Source: an uncultured Clostridia bacterium | GTDB taxonomy: Bacteria > Bacillota_A > Clostridia > Oscillospirales > Oscillospiraceae | DNA length: 5,061 nt | NCBI GenBank assembly: GCA_947166955.1 | Contig: CAMVGI010000123.1 | Coordinates: 1 to 5,061 of the forward strand | Direction of reading: 5' to 3' | Shown here: piece by piece, positions 1-5,061 of the stretch | Layout: each line of letters begins with the position of its first letter | Numbering within the stretch: the first letter of the stretch is position 1 | Program-made: the position numbers and the translations under genes | Notes under the pieces: generated by a model | Seen by the model: only the letters and a program-made list of their open reading frames with translations | The model's database searches: none | Told to the model about the DNA's origin: nothing

Positions 1-617
1 ATGCGCTGCTCGGCGAAGCACATGGAGACGGTCGGGTCGACGTCGGGGCTGCGCAGGGCGGACATGAAGCGAAACGCTTCTTCCACGTAAGCGCGGCGCA
101 GCGCGTCGTCCGTGATGAGCAAAAACGCGGTGTTTGCCGCGGGCAGGGAAAAATCCCACTCCGGCGGGAAGGCGTAATCGGGCGCGAGCGCGAACGCCGC
201 GTGCGGGTCGGGATAGACCGCGGGCATGAGCGCTTCGCGATGGGCGACGGTGACGCCGTCGCCGCAGCGCGCGCCGATCTCCTCCCACAAAATGAGGTCG
301 GTATCCAGCATGGCGCGGCCGGTTTCGGCGCGGCGCAGCGCCTCCAGCTTCCCCGCGGCCCAAAAAAGCCGCGCGTCGAGCGACGGGGGCATCTCGTCGA
401 GGCTCGTGTCGAGCCCGTCGTCCCATAGTCCGGCAAGCCCCGCGCGCGTGAAGAACGCGGCGCCGGCGCTGTCCGTCACCATGCGGATGGAACCGTTCTT
501 TTCCCGCCATTCGAGGGCGGAGAGCATCATGGTGAGCAGCTCATAGTCGGGCATGACCACCGCGCCGCCGTTTTTCAGACGGTTGGGGGAGGACCAGAAG
601 GCGTGAAAAGCTTTCAT
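1..617 (-). CDS. GT-A-like glycosyltransferase-type protein (DUF6734-like), 3' end outside window
   Basis: An open frame runs from ATG at 617 to the left edge, giving 205 complete codons and no stop, so the C-terminus lies outside the window. Seen: an N-terminus MKAFHAFWSSP, a VTDSAG segment at residues 47-52, a K-L-E-A-L segment around 90-94 just ahead of LDTDLILW (104-111), and ANTAFLLITD at 161-170. This order (aromatic/Trp-rich start, strand ending in TD, DxD-type acidic motif D105-T-D107, later Asn-Thr segment) is that of GT-A fold sugar transferases. It resembles what I remember of the DUF6734 family, though I could not check this. No signal peptide or membrane segment is visible, so it is probably cytosolic. 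Met1 is preferred over Met22 because the FWSxP start looks conserved and a consensus promoter sits directly upstream. Donor and acceptor are unknown. It could instead be a non-catalytic relative. Confidence 0.75.
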   Translation of the reverse strand, partial: MKAFHAFWSSPNRLKNGGAVVMPDYELLTMMLSALEWREKNGSIRMVTDSAGAAFFTRAGLAGLWDDGLDTSLDEMPPSLDARLFWAAGKLEALRRAETGRAMLDTDLILWEEIGARCGDGVTVAHREALMPAVYPDPHAAFALAPDYAFPPEWDFSLPAANTAFLLITDDALRRAYVEEAFRFMSALRSPDVDPTVSMCFAEQR

Positions 618-628
618 AACACCATCAC

Positions 629-657
629 ATTATAAAGACTGCGTTTTCCGCTGTCAA
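629..657 (-). promoter_or_regulatory. Consensus sigma-A promoter of the glycosyltransferase-like gene
   Basis: Read on the minus strand, a perfect TTGACA (657-652) is followed by a 17-bp spacer and a perfect TATAAT (634-629). All twelve consensus positions match at the optimal spacing. Transcription should begin near 622, only about five bases before the ATG at 617, so the mRNA would be almost leaderless. Confidence 0.85.
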
Positions 658-665
658 GTGAGTTT

Positions 666-679
666 GCCGCACCGGCGGC
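666..679. repeat. GC-rich inverted repeat between divergent promoters
   Basis: GCCGC at 666-670 and GCGGC at 675-679 are inverted copies around a 4-base centre. The repeat lies in the 29 bp between the two outward-facing -35 boxes and is in neither predicted transcript, so any role would be at DNA level, as a shared regulator site. The arms are short and the region is GC-rich, so chance is a real alternative. Confidence 0.3.
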
Positions 680-686
680 GGGAAGG

Positions 687-715
687 TTGACAATTATTTG
701 AGCGCATTGTAGAAT
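687..715 (+). promoter_or_regulatory. Sigma-A promoter of the DEAD-box helicase gene
   Basis: TTGACA at 687-692 (6/6), a 17-bp spacer, and TAGAAT at 710-715 (5/6). Transcription should start near 722. That gives a leader of about 50 bases to the ATT start at 773, but only about 12 bases to the upstream in-frame GTG at 734. Confidence 0.8.
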
Positions 716-735
716 TGACCCACCGTTTGATTTGT

Positions 736-750
736 GCGGCGGAACGCCGC
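736..750 (+). promoter_or_regulatory. Leader hairpin ahead of the helicase ribosome binding site
   Basis: GCGGCG (736-741) and CGCCGC (745-750) form a perfect 6-bp all-GC stem around a GAA triloop. It lies within the predicted 5' leader, just upstream of the Shine-Dalgarno at 757-764, and includes the last base of the in-frame GTG at 734-736. It is not followed by a U-tract, so it is not a terminator. It may affect translation or mRNA stability, or be a substrate for the helicase itself; that role is inferred. Confidence 0.5.
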
Positions 751-756
751 CTATAA

Positions 757-775
757 AAAGGAGGAACCCCAGATT
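757..775 (+). promoter_or_regulatory. Shine-Dalgarno that points to an ATT start codon
   Basis: AAAGGAGG at 757-764 is a near-perfect anti-16S match. Eight bases downstream is ATT (773-775), in the helicase frame, at ideal spacing. No ATG, GTG or TTG lies at a usable distance in that frame. The only standard in-frame start, GTG at 734, lies upstream of this site and has no Shine-Dalgarno. Alternatively, one missing T between 771 and 772 would turn this spot into ATG-ATT. Confidence 0.65.
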
Positions 776-2233
776 ACCTTTCAGTTTTTCAAGTTTTGCG
801 ACGCCATCGGGCGCGCGTTAGACGAACTCGGCATCCGCGAGCCGACGACCATCCAGGAAGAAGTGATCCCCGAGGTCCTGCAAGGGCGCAACGTGCTTGC
901 GCTGGCGCAGACGGGCTCGGGCAAGACGCTCGCCTACGGCGCGCCCGTTTTACAGACCCTTTCCGCGGAGGAGGCGAAGGAGCACCGCGTCCGCGCGCTT
1001 GTGATCGTTCCGACGCGCGAGCTTGCGATGCAGGTGCGCGAGAACATCCGCTCCTACGGCGAATACCTGCCGCTGCGCTGCGACTGCGTTTTCGGCGGCG
1101 TGGACATGGCGAAGCAGAAGAAGATGCTCTTAAAGCAGGCGCCCGACGTCCTCGTGTCCACGCCCGGGCGGCTCAAGGACATCCTGACGCAGCCGGACGC
1201 GCCGCAGGGGCTGCTCGATTCCTGCGGGATCGTCGTGCTCGACGAGGCGGACAAGCTGTTCGAATCGACCTTCCTCGCCGACACGAAGCACATCCTCTCC
1301 TTCGTCCCCGCACAGCGGCAGACGCTCATGTTCTCGGCGACGATGCCAAAGCAGACGGAGTCCGCCGCGCGCGAACTGATGGGCGATTACGTGCTCAAGA
1401 TGGCGCAGCCGCGCAACTCGACGGTCGAGACGATCGATCAGACGCTTTACTACGTCGACCGCGAGAACAAGCTCCCGCTGCTGCTCCATATCCTCTCGCG
1501 CGGCTTCGACGGGACGGTGCTGATCTTCACGGCGACCAAGTACCGCTCCCGCATGGTGGCGGAGCAGCTGCGCGAGAACGGCTTCGCCGCGGACGTGACG
1601 ACCGCCGGCATGAGCATGAATTCGCGCCAGAGGAAGTTTGCGGACCTGCGCAGCGGCAAAACGCGCATCCTCGTCTCGACCAATCTGCTCGCGCGCGGCG
1701 TCGACGCGGAGAACGTTTCCCTCATCGTCCAGTACGACATCCCCGACACGGCGCAGGAGTATATCCACCGCATCGGGCGCACGGGGCGCGCGGGGCGCTC
1801 GGGCACGGCGGTGTCGCTTTGCGAGTATTGGGAGAAGAAATACGTTCACAACATCGAAAAGCTGATGGGGAAGCCCATCCCCGTCGTGACGGAGCATCCC
1901 TTTCCGATGACCTGCTTCGAGATCCCGCGCGACCGGCACGGAAAGCCCGTGGACCCCAACGTGCAGGAGTCCAGAAACGCGGCGCGCGCCTTCCACGCGG
2001 AACGCGCCGCAGCAAAGCACGCGGAGCAGGAACGGCAGGACGAAGCGCAGGCGCGGAACGCGGAGCCGCGGGAGGAAACCGCCGCGCCGCCGCAGAAGGC
2101 GGAGCCGGCCGCGCGCACGGACGATTTGCAGCAGGACGCGCCGCGCCGCCGCAGACGGCACCGCGGCGGACGCCGCCGCAAGCCGCAGAGCATCAAAGGA
2201 TTCGACGCCGCGGCGGACGAGCTGCCGGAGTGA
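773..2233 (+). CDS. DEAD-box ATP-dependent RNA helicase with basic C-terminal tail
   Basis: A cytosolic ATP-driven RNA helicase that unwinds short RNA duplexes, typically in ribosome assembly or mRNA turnover. Counting from the ATT start (486 aa), all core motifs are present in order. RecA domain 1 has the Q motif GIREPTTIQ (20-28) with an upstream aromatic at F3, motif I AQTGSGKT (45-52), Ia PTREL (80-84), GG (108-109), Ib TPGR (130-133), DEAD (157-160) and SAT (188-190). RecA domain 2 has IV LIFTAT (250-255), V RGVD (308-311) and VI HRIGRTGR (332-339). A charged Ala/Glu/Arg linker follows, then an arginine cluster (458-470) with RGG-like character that probably binds RNA, as in RhlE/CshA-type proteins. 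The core looks active. Subfamily assignment is uncertain. Starting at GTG 734 instead adds 13 residues with no family match. The gene is monocistronic between its own promoter and a terminator. Confidence 0.95.
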   Translation: MTFQFFKFCDAIGRALDELGIREPTTIQEEVIPEVLQGRNVLALAQTGSGKTLAYGAPVLQTLSAEEAKEHRVRALVIVPTRELAMQVRENIRSYGEYLPLRCDCVFGGVDMAKQKKMLLKQAPDVLVSTPGRLKDILTQPDAPQGLLDSCGIVVLDEADKLFESTFLADTKHILSFVPAQRQTLMFSATMPKQTESAARELMGDYVLKMAQPRNSTVETIDQTLYYVDRENKLPLLLHILSRGFDGTVLIFTATKYRSRMVAEQLRENGFAADVTTAGMSMNSRQRKFADLRSGKTRILVSTNLLARGVDAENVSLIVQYDIPDTAQEYIHRIGRTGRAGRSGTAVSLCEYWEKKYVHNIEKLMGKPIPVVTEHPFPMTCFEIPRDRHGKPVDPNVQESRNAARAFHAERAAAKHAEQERQDEAQARNAEPREETAAPPQKAEPAARTDDLQQDAPRRRRRHRGGRRRKPQSIKGFDAAADELPE

Positions 2234-2248
2234 GCGTCGGAGAATCGT

Positions 2249-2292
2249 TAAAAGGAAGGGGCCTGTGCTCGCGCACAGACCCCTTCCTTTTA
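2249..2292. terminator. Bidirectional intrinsic terminator between convergent genes
   Basis: Positions 2249-2268 and 2273-2292 form a 20-bp stem with one C/A mismatch (2262/2279) and a TCGC loop. The stem is AAAAGG-rich at one foot and CCTTTT-rich at the other, so each strand ends in a T-tract after a GC-rich stem. It starts 16 bases after the helicase stop and lies 8 bases beyond the cyclase stop, so it should serve both convergent transcripts. Confidence 0.9.
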
Positions 2293-2299
2293 TGAACCG

Positions 2300-2821
2300 T
2301 TACCGGACGTCCTGCGCCCGATCGCCCTTGAGAAAGCGCTTGTTTTCGTACATCTCGCGGTCTGCGCGCTCGAACACCGCGGCGACGCTTTCGTCGCCGT
2401 CGTATTTCGACATGCCGCAGGCGATGATGATGCCGCCGCTGCCGCGCGCCTCCTCGTTGTGCTCGCGCAGCTTCCCGATCAGTGCGTCGATGCTCGAAAA
2501 GTCCTTGCCCTGCGCGATGACGGTGAATTCGTCGCCGCCGACGCGGAAGACGCGGCTGTGCTTGAAGACGTCGCAGATGATCCCACAGGCGTTCTGGATG
2601 AAGAGGTCGCCCGCCTGATGCCCCTGCGTGTCGTTGACCTTTTTGAGATCGTTTACGTCGAGCACCACGATGGCAAAAGGCTCGCAGGGCTTTTCCCCGA
2701 TCTGCCGGTTGAGCTGCTTTTCAGCGTCCTGATAGGCGTGCTTGTTGCGGATACCCGTCAGCGCGTCGATGGATGCCTCGGTCTGCGCCTGCGCGAGACG
2801 CTTGGCATACCGCTGCTCCTG
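2300..2821 (-). CDS. GGDEF catalytic half of the frameshifted diguanylate cyclase
   Basis: This is the C-terminal part of the gene that begins at 4788, shifted by -1 relative to the sensor half. It reads a coiled-coil linker (QEQRYAKRLAQAQTEA), then DALTGIRNKHAY and a full GGDEF domain. In restored numbering, catalytic features are D711 (metal), N719 (guanine contact), GHQAGD ending at D728, and an intact GGDEF at 751-755 (bases 2525-2539). The family makes cyclic di-GMP from two GTP. The inhibitory RxxD site expected five residues before GGDEF reads FKHS, so product inhibition through that site is probably absent. No standard start codon or ribosome binding site precedes the domain. The first in-frame GTG (2668) is already inside the first beta strand, so this is not an independent gene. 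The stop is TAA at 2302-2300, with the terminator just beyond. Confidence 0.85.
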   Translation of the reverse strand, partial: QEQRYAKRLAQAQTEASIDALTGIRNKHAYQDAEKQLNRQIGEKPCEPFAIVVLDVNDLKKVNDTQGHQAGDLFIQNACGIICDVFKHSRVFRVGGDEFTVIAQGKDFSSIDALIGKLREHNEEARGSGGIIIACGMSKYDGDESVAAVFERADREMYENKRFLKGDRAQDVR

Positions 2822-4788
2822 ATGGCGTCGGTCAGAGCCTTCACAGAGAACTCGGTGCGGTACTGCGCGTCGATGTTGTTGAGGCCGACGATCAGGCGCG
2901 CGCCGCCCTTCTCCGTGAGCATGGCGGCCTTGAGCTGGACGTAGCGCGGCTTCCCGTCGAACAAGAGGCGGTAGGTCAGCGCGTAGATGCCGCTCTGCTC
3001 GACCTCGGAGAGTACGTTTTCGCGGGTGAACAGCGAGAAGAAGCGATCTGCGTCATCCGAATGGATGATGTTCTTGGTGTTCTCGCGGGCGGAGCCGAAG
3101 AAGTCCTCGCCCTCCTTCGGCACGCCGAAGGAATCGAACCCCTCGCTCGCGCTGAATTCGCGGTAGCGTCCGGTTTCCGGCACCACGACGTAGATGCAGA
3201 TGTAGTTTCCGGTGAGCGCGCTGACGCGGGAATAGGCGATCTGCTCCTCCTGAAGCCGCTGCGCCGCGCGCTGCTGCTTCACCTGCTCGTCGACGTTCGT
3301 TACGCCGATGACGATGTAACGGTTGTCGTCCATCATGCGCGAGACCTTCATGGTGGCGTAGACCGGCTCGTTGCCCCGCAGAAGGCGGTAGGTCATGATG
3401 AAGCTGTTGTCGCGCTTGAGCGTATCGAGAAGCGTCTTCCGTTCGAGCGCCTTGAGCAGAGCGTCGCGGTCGTAGGAATGGACGCGCTCCGCGGCGTCCT
3501 TTTTCACCGACTCGAAGAAATCGGTCCCGCGCCGCGTTTCGACCAGCTTGCCGCTTTCGGCGTTCGTGTGGTATTCGATGAAATCCTCCGTGTCGAGGTC
3601 GACGTAGTAGAGATTCGTGTAGCTGCTCGCCATTGCCTGCGCGATGTGGGAGAACATCATGCCCGTGCTGCGCGCCTGCTCGTACGCCTCCTTGGTCTGG
3701 GCGTTTTCGCGCTGGATGCGCACGGTGTCCGTCACGTCCTCGCAGATGCCGAGGATGCACACGCGGCCGGAGGTGTCGGTGTACTTCCGCTTGGTGGTCC
3801 GGAACTGCCGCTGGTTCCCGACGGCGTCCGGCACGTCCTCAAAGAAGATATACGGCTCGTCCATGGAAAGCGCCATGCGGTCGTCCTGCGCGAAATGCGC
3901 CGCCGTTTCGGCGTCGAAGATCTGCGCGTCGGTCAGCCCCGCCACGTCTTCGGGGCTCGCCTTGTGCGCGTACTCCGCGAAGGGGCGGTTGCAGGCGAGA
4001 TACACGCCGGTGCCGGCGTCCTTGGTGAACGCCATGCCGGGCATGTTGTCCAGAAGCGAGATGATGGTATCCTTCAGCTCGCGGATCTTCTCGGCCTCCG
4101 CCAAGCTGCGCTTGAACTCCTCCTTCTCATCGCTCACGACGAAGGTGTGCAGCAGGCAGGTGCCGAGCAGATACGCGATCCCGTAGAGCGGGAGGTACGG
4201 GAACCAGAGCTGGATGAACAGAAACAGCGCCATGATCAGTCCGAAGAACGCCAGCGCCTTGTAACGGTTGCGCTTTTTCGGCTCGCTGCCCTGCCGGATC
4301 AGCACGGAGAGGGCGTACGCCGAGACCAGAAGCAGCAGCAGGATCTGACAGCCGAGGAGCACATAACGCAGGGGGAGCGCGTAATAAACGCACGCGTCGT
4401 TCACGGTGAAGAGGACCGGCGTGAAGACGTTGACGAGGGAAAAGACCGTGATCAGCGCCGCGAGGCCGCGTCCCGCGCGGAGAAGCAGACGGGCGAATAG
4501 GTTTTCTCCCTCAAGATAGGTGACGATGTACCGCGTCCAGCAGAGGATACCCGCCGCCATGGCGAGGAAGTAGCAGGTCGTGTCCGCGAACAGCGCAAGC
4601 GAAAGCTTGTGCGCCTCCAGCGCGCCCCACAGGGTATCCGTAACGTAGTAGGCCAGAACCGCGAACAGGAAATGCCGGTACGCCTGCCACGCCGGACGTA
4701 CCCGTGCGGCGCCGCGGTTGAGCAGAATGTCCTGATTTTCGATGAGAAGGATCAGAATGGCAAGCAGACCGATGGCGGAATAGTACAT
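2758..4788 (-). CDS. 7TM and triple-PAS sensor half of a diguanylate cyclase, cut off by frameshift
   Basis: From ATG 4788 this frame gives 676 residues. Seen: about seven hydrophobic segments (near 2-20, 38-56, 65-87, 106-128, 138-164, 177-196, 199-219), then a cytoplasmic helix and three PAS-like domains (about 240-359, 382-502, 522-642). PAS1 carries FTKD, an Asn/FAEY segment and GLTDAQIFD, typical of PAS folds. PAS2 and PAS3 resemble each other. Up to about residue 656 the sequence looks natural. The last 20 residues, an Arg/Pro/Ser run ending at 2758, are an out-of-frame reading, and the GGDEF domain continues in the -1 frame. Restoring one base gives 829 aa, a plausible membrane-bound c-di-GMP synthase. 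ATG 4788 is preferred to TTG 4797 because the Shine-Dalgarno lies 10 bases from the ATG but 1 base from the TTG. Ligands are unknown. Confidence 0.85.
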   Translation of the reverse strand: MYYSAIGLLAILILLIENQDILLNRGAARVRPAWQAYRHFLFAVLAYYVTDTLWGALEAHKLSLALFADTTCYFLAMAAGILCWTRYIVTYLEGENLFARLLLRAGRGLAALITVFSLVNVFTPVLFTVNDACVYYALPLRYVLLGCQILLLLLVSAYALSVLIRQGSEPKKRNRYKALAFFGLIMALFLFIQLWFPYLPLYGIAYLLGTCLLHTFVVSDEKEEFKRSLAEAEKIRELKDTIISLLDNMPGMAFTKDAGTGVYLACNRPFAEYAHKASPEDVAGLTDAQIFDAETAAHFAQDDRMALSMDEPYIFFEDVPDAVGNQRQFRTTKRKYTDTSGRVCILGICEDVTDTVRIQRENAQTKEAYEQARSTGMMFSHIAQAMASSYTNLYYVDLDTEDFIEYHTNAESGKLVETRRGTDFFESVKKDAAERVHSYDRDALLKALERKTLLDTLKRDNSFIMTYRLLRGNEPVYATMKVSRMMDDNRYIVIGVTNVDEQVKQQRAAQRLQEEQIAYSRVSALTGNYICIYVVVPETGRYREFSASEGFDSFGVPKEGEDFFGSARENTKNIIHSDDADRFFSLFTRENVLSEVEQSGIYALTYRLLFDGKPRYVQLKAAMLTEKGGARLIVGLNNIDAQYRTEFSVKALTDAIRSSGMPSVSRRRRPRHPSTR

Positions 4789-4797
4789 GCCTGTCAA

Positions 4798-4805
4798 CCC
4801 TCCTT
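4798..4805 (-). promoter_or_regulatory. Ribosome binding site that sets the cyclase start
   Basis: On the minus strand AAGGAGGG occupies 4805-4798. The AGGAGG core is 10 bases from ATG 4788, slightly long but workable. The in-frame TTG at 4797 directly abuts the site and cannot be used with it. Confidence 0.8.
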
Positions 4806-4824
4806 AGCGGTTATAATCATCCAT

Positions 4825-4853
4825 ATTATGTATAGTATGCAATATTTTGGCAA
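4825..4853 (-). promoter_or_regulatory. Sigma-A promoter of the diguanylate cyclase gene
   Basis: On the minus strand TTGCCA (4853-4848, 5/6) is separated by exactly 17 bp from CATAAT (4830-4825, 5/6). The start site would be near 4818, giving a leader of about 30 bases that contains the AAGGAGGG site. The surrounding DNA is AT-rich, so chance matches are more likely here than in GC-rich DNA. Confidence 0.6.
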
Positions 4854-4901
4854 AGAAAGCAACCATGATTTTGCGCACTTTGCACGAGAGTGTCGGCGAA
4901 A

Positions 4902-4917
4902 CCGATTTCGAAAACGG
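4902..4917. repeat. Near-palindrome, possible operator
   Basis: CCGATTTCGAAAACGG is a 16-bp near-palindrome: a perfect TTTCGAAA core flanked by CCG/CGG arms, with one mismatched pair. It overlaps the start site expected for the TATAAT at 4923-4918. Having no loop, it suits dimeric protein binding better than an RNA hairpin. Confidence 0.35.
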
Positions 4918-4923
4918 ATTATA
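4918..4923 (-). promoter_or_regulatory. Possible second, upstream promoter -10 box
   Basis: A perfect TATAAT reads on the minus strand at 4923-4918. No recognisable -35 sits 16-18 bp upstream (the best is TGCGCA, 3/6), and there is no extended -10 TG. If used, it would need an activator and give a leader of about 120 bases. The nearby palindromes make that conceivable, but the box may be chance in AT-rich DNA. Confidence 0.3.
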
Positions 4924-4928
4924 CGAAG

Positions 4929-4950
4929 TTTCACCGTGAAATGCGCATTT
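4929..4950. repeat. Two overlapping palindromes, possible operator
   Basis: TTTCAC-C-GTGAAA (4929-4941) is a perfect 13-bp inverted repeat, and AAATGCGCATTT (4939-4950) is a perfect 12-bp palindrome that shares three bases with it. They cover the spacer and -35 area of the possible upstream promoter. Neither has room for an RNA loop of normal size. A run of seven T follows on the plus strand (4948-4954), but without a real stem I do not call a terminator. Confidence 0.4.
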
Positions 4951-5061
4951 TTTTGTAATCTATTTGCAATTAAAAAAGCCTTATGAGGAATGCCTTTACG
5001 ATATTGCAGTAACTCACATGCCCCGATATCTAATCGATATGCAGCTTAGACCTGAACAAAC
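4951..5061. other. AT-rich non-coding DNA at the right edge
   Basis: All frames on both strands close quickly here and no reading has a plausible ribosome binding site. I see three CGATAT copies (4999-5004, 5024-5029, 5035-5040), two of them extended as CGATAT(T)GCAG, but no RNA gene or clear terminator. The stretch probably separates the cyclase from a gene beyond the window. Confidence 0.5.

Noticed and set aside
201..546. Two plus-strand open frames over the left-edge gene
   Set aside because: The minus strand carries a coherent protein with a consensus promoter; these frames are its complement.
1130..2161. A 343-codon open frame antisense to the helicase
   Set aside because: Arg/Leu/Val-rich composition typical of a GC-rich shadow frame, with no ribosome binding site or family signal.
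796..2295. A 499-codon open frame on the plus strand overlapping the helicase
   Set aside because: It reads as Arg/Ala/Gly/Pro-rich, has no recognisable motif, and lies in another frame of a gene with every DEAD-box motif. High GC leaves such frames free of stops.
2758..2830. Programmed -1 frameshifting to reach the GGDEF frame
   Set aside because: No X-XXY-YYZ slippery heptamer or clear downstream stem is visible. I kept the break as a mutation or an assembly error, though conservation in relatives could reopen this.
2773..4500. A 575-codon open frame antisense to the cyclase
   Set aside because: The composition is Val/Ala/Arg/Glu/Asp-rich without domains, and it opposes a gene with clear membrane and PAS segments.
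4789..4797. TTG at 4797 as the start of the cyclase
   Set aside because: It abuts the AAGGAGGG site with no usable spacing, whereas ATG 4788 is 10 bases from it.
4865..4939. A 24-codon plus-strand frame starting at ATG 4865
   Set aside because: It has no good ribosome binding site or promoter, and it overlaps the palindrome cluster of the cyclase control region.
4806..4980. A c-di-GMP riboswitch in the cyclase leader
   Set aside because: A GTGCAAAGTGCGCAAA stretch faintly recalls GEMM conserved bases, but I cannot find the paired helices or the tetraloop-receptor arrangement.
4990..5049. A 19-codon plus-strand frame starting at ATG 4990
   Set aside because: The GAGG before it is only one base from the ATG and the peptide has no distinguishing character.

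Overview
The window looks like chromosome from a high-GC relative of the Clostridia (Bacillota), probably an uncultured gut lineage. This is an inference from four things: AGGAGG-type ribosome binding sites, near-consensus sigma-A promoters with 17-bp spacers, GC-rich coding sequence with AT-rich intergenic DNA, and a 7TM-PAS-GGDEF protein whose GGDEF sequence has the style common in clostridia. I see no mobile element, CRISPR array, rRNA or tRNA, and nothing that looks like an undescribed multi-gene system. The interest is in how individual genes start, end and break.

Layout. Positions 1-617 (minus) hold the first 205 codons of a GT-A-like glycosyltransferase-type protein that runs off the left edge. 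Positions 618-772 are a compact divergent control region: a perfect TTGACA-17-TATAAT promoter fires leftward and TTGACA-17-TAGAAT fires rightward, with a small GC-rich inverted repeat between them. Positions 773-2233 (plus) encode a complete DEAD-box RNA helicase whose best start is an ATT codon behind a strong Shine-Dalgarno, preceded by a leader hairpin. A 20-bp-stem bidirectional terminator (2249-2292) separates it from a convergent gene. Positions 2300-4788 (minus) encode one membrane-bound diguanylate cyclase (7 TM, three PAS-like domains, GGDEF), broken by a one-base frameshift near 2760-2825. The sensor half and the catalytic half are therefore in different frames.

Positions 4789-5061 are AT-rich non-coding DNA. 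They carry the cyclase ribosome binding site, a good sigma-A promoter, and further upstream a lone TATAAT flanked by three palindromic elements that could be operators. I see no convincing gene in 4950-5061.

How the genes relate: the glycosyltransferase-like gene and the helicase share a divergent promoter region and could be co-regulated, but nothing shows a shared pathway. The cyclase is transcribed alone toward the helicase. If its frame is intact in the living cell, it would make c-di-GMP in response to membrane or PAS-sensed signals. As read here, it would give a sensor without an output domain.
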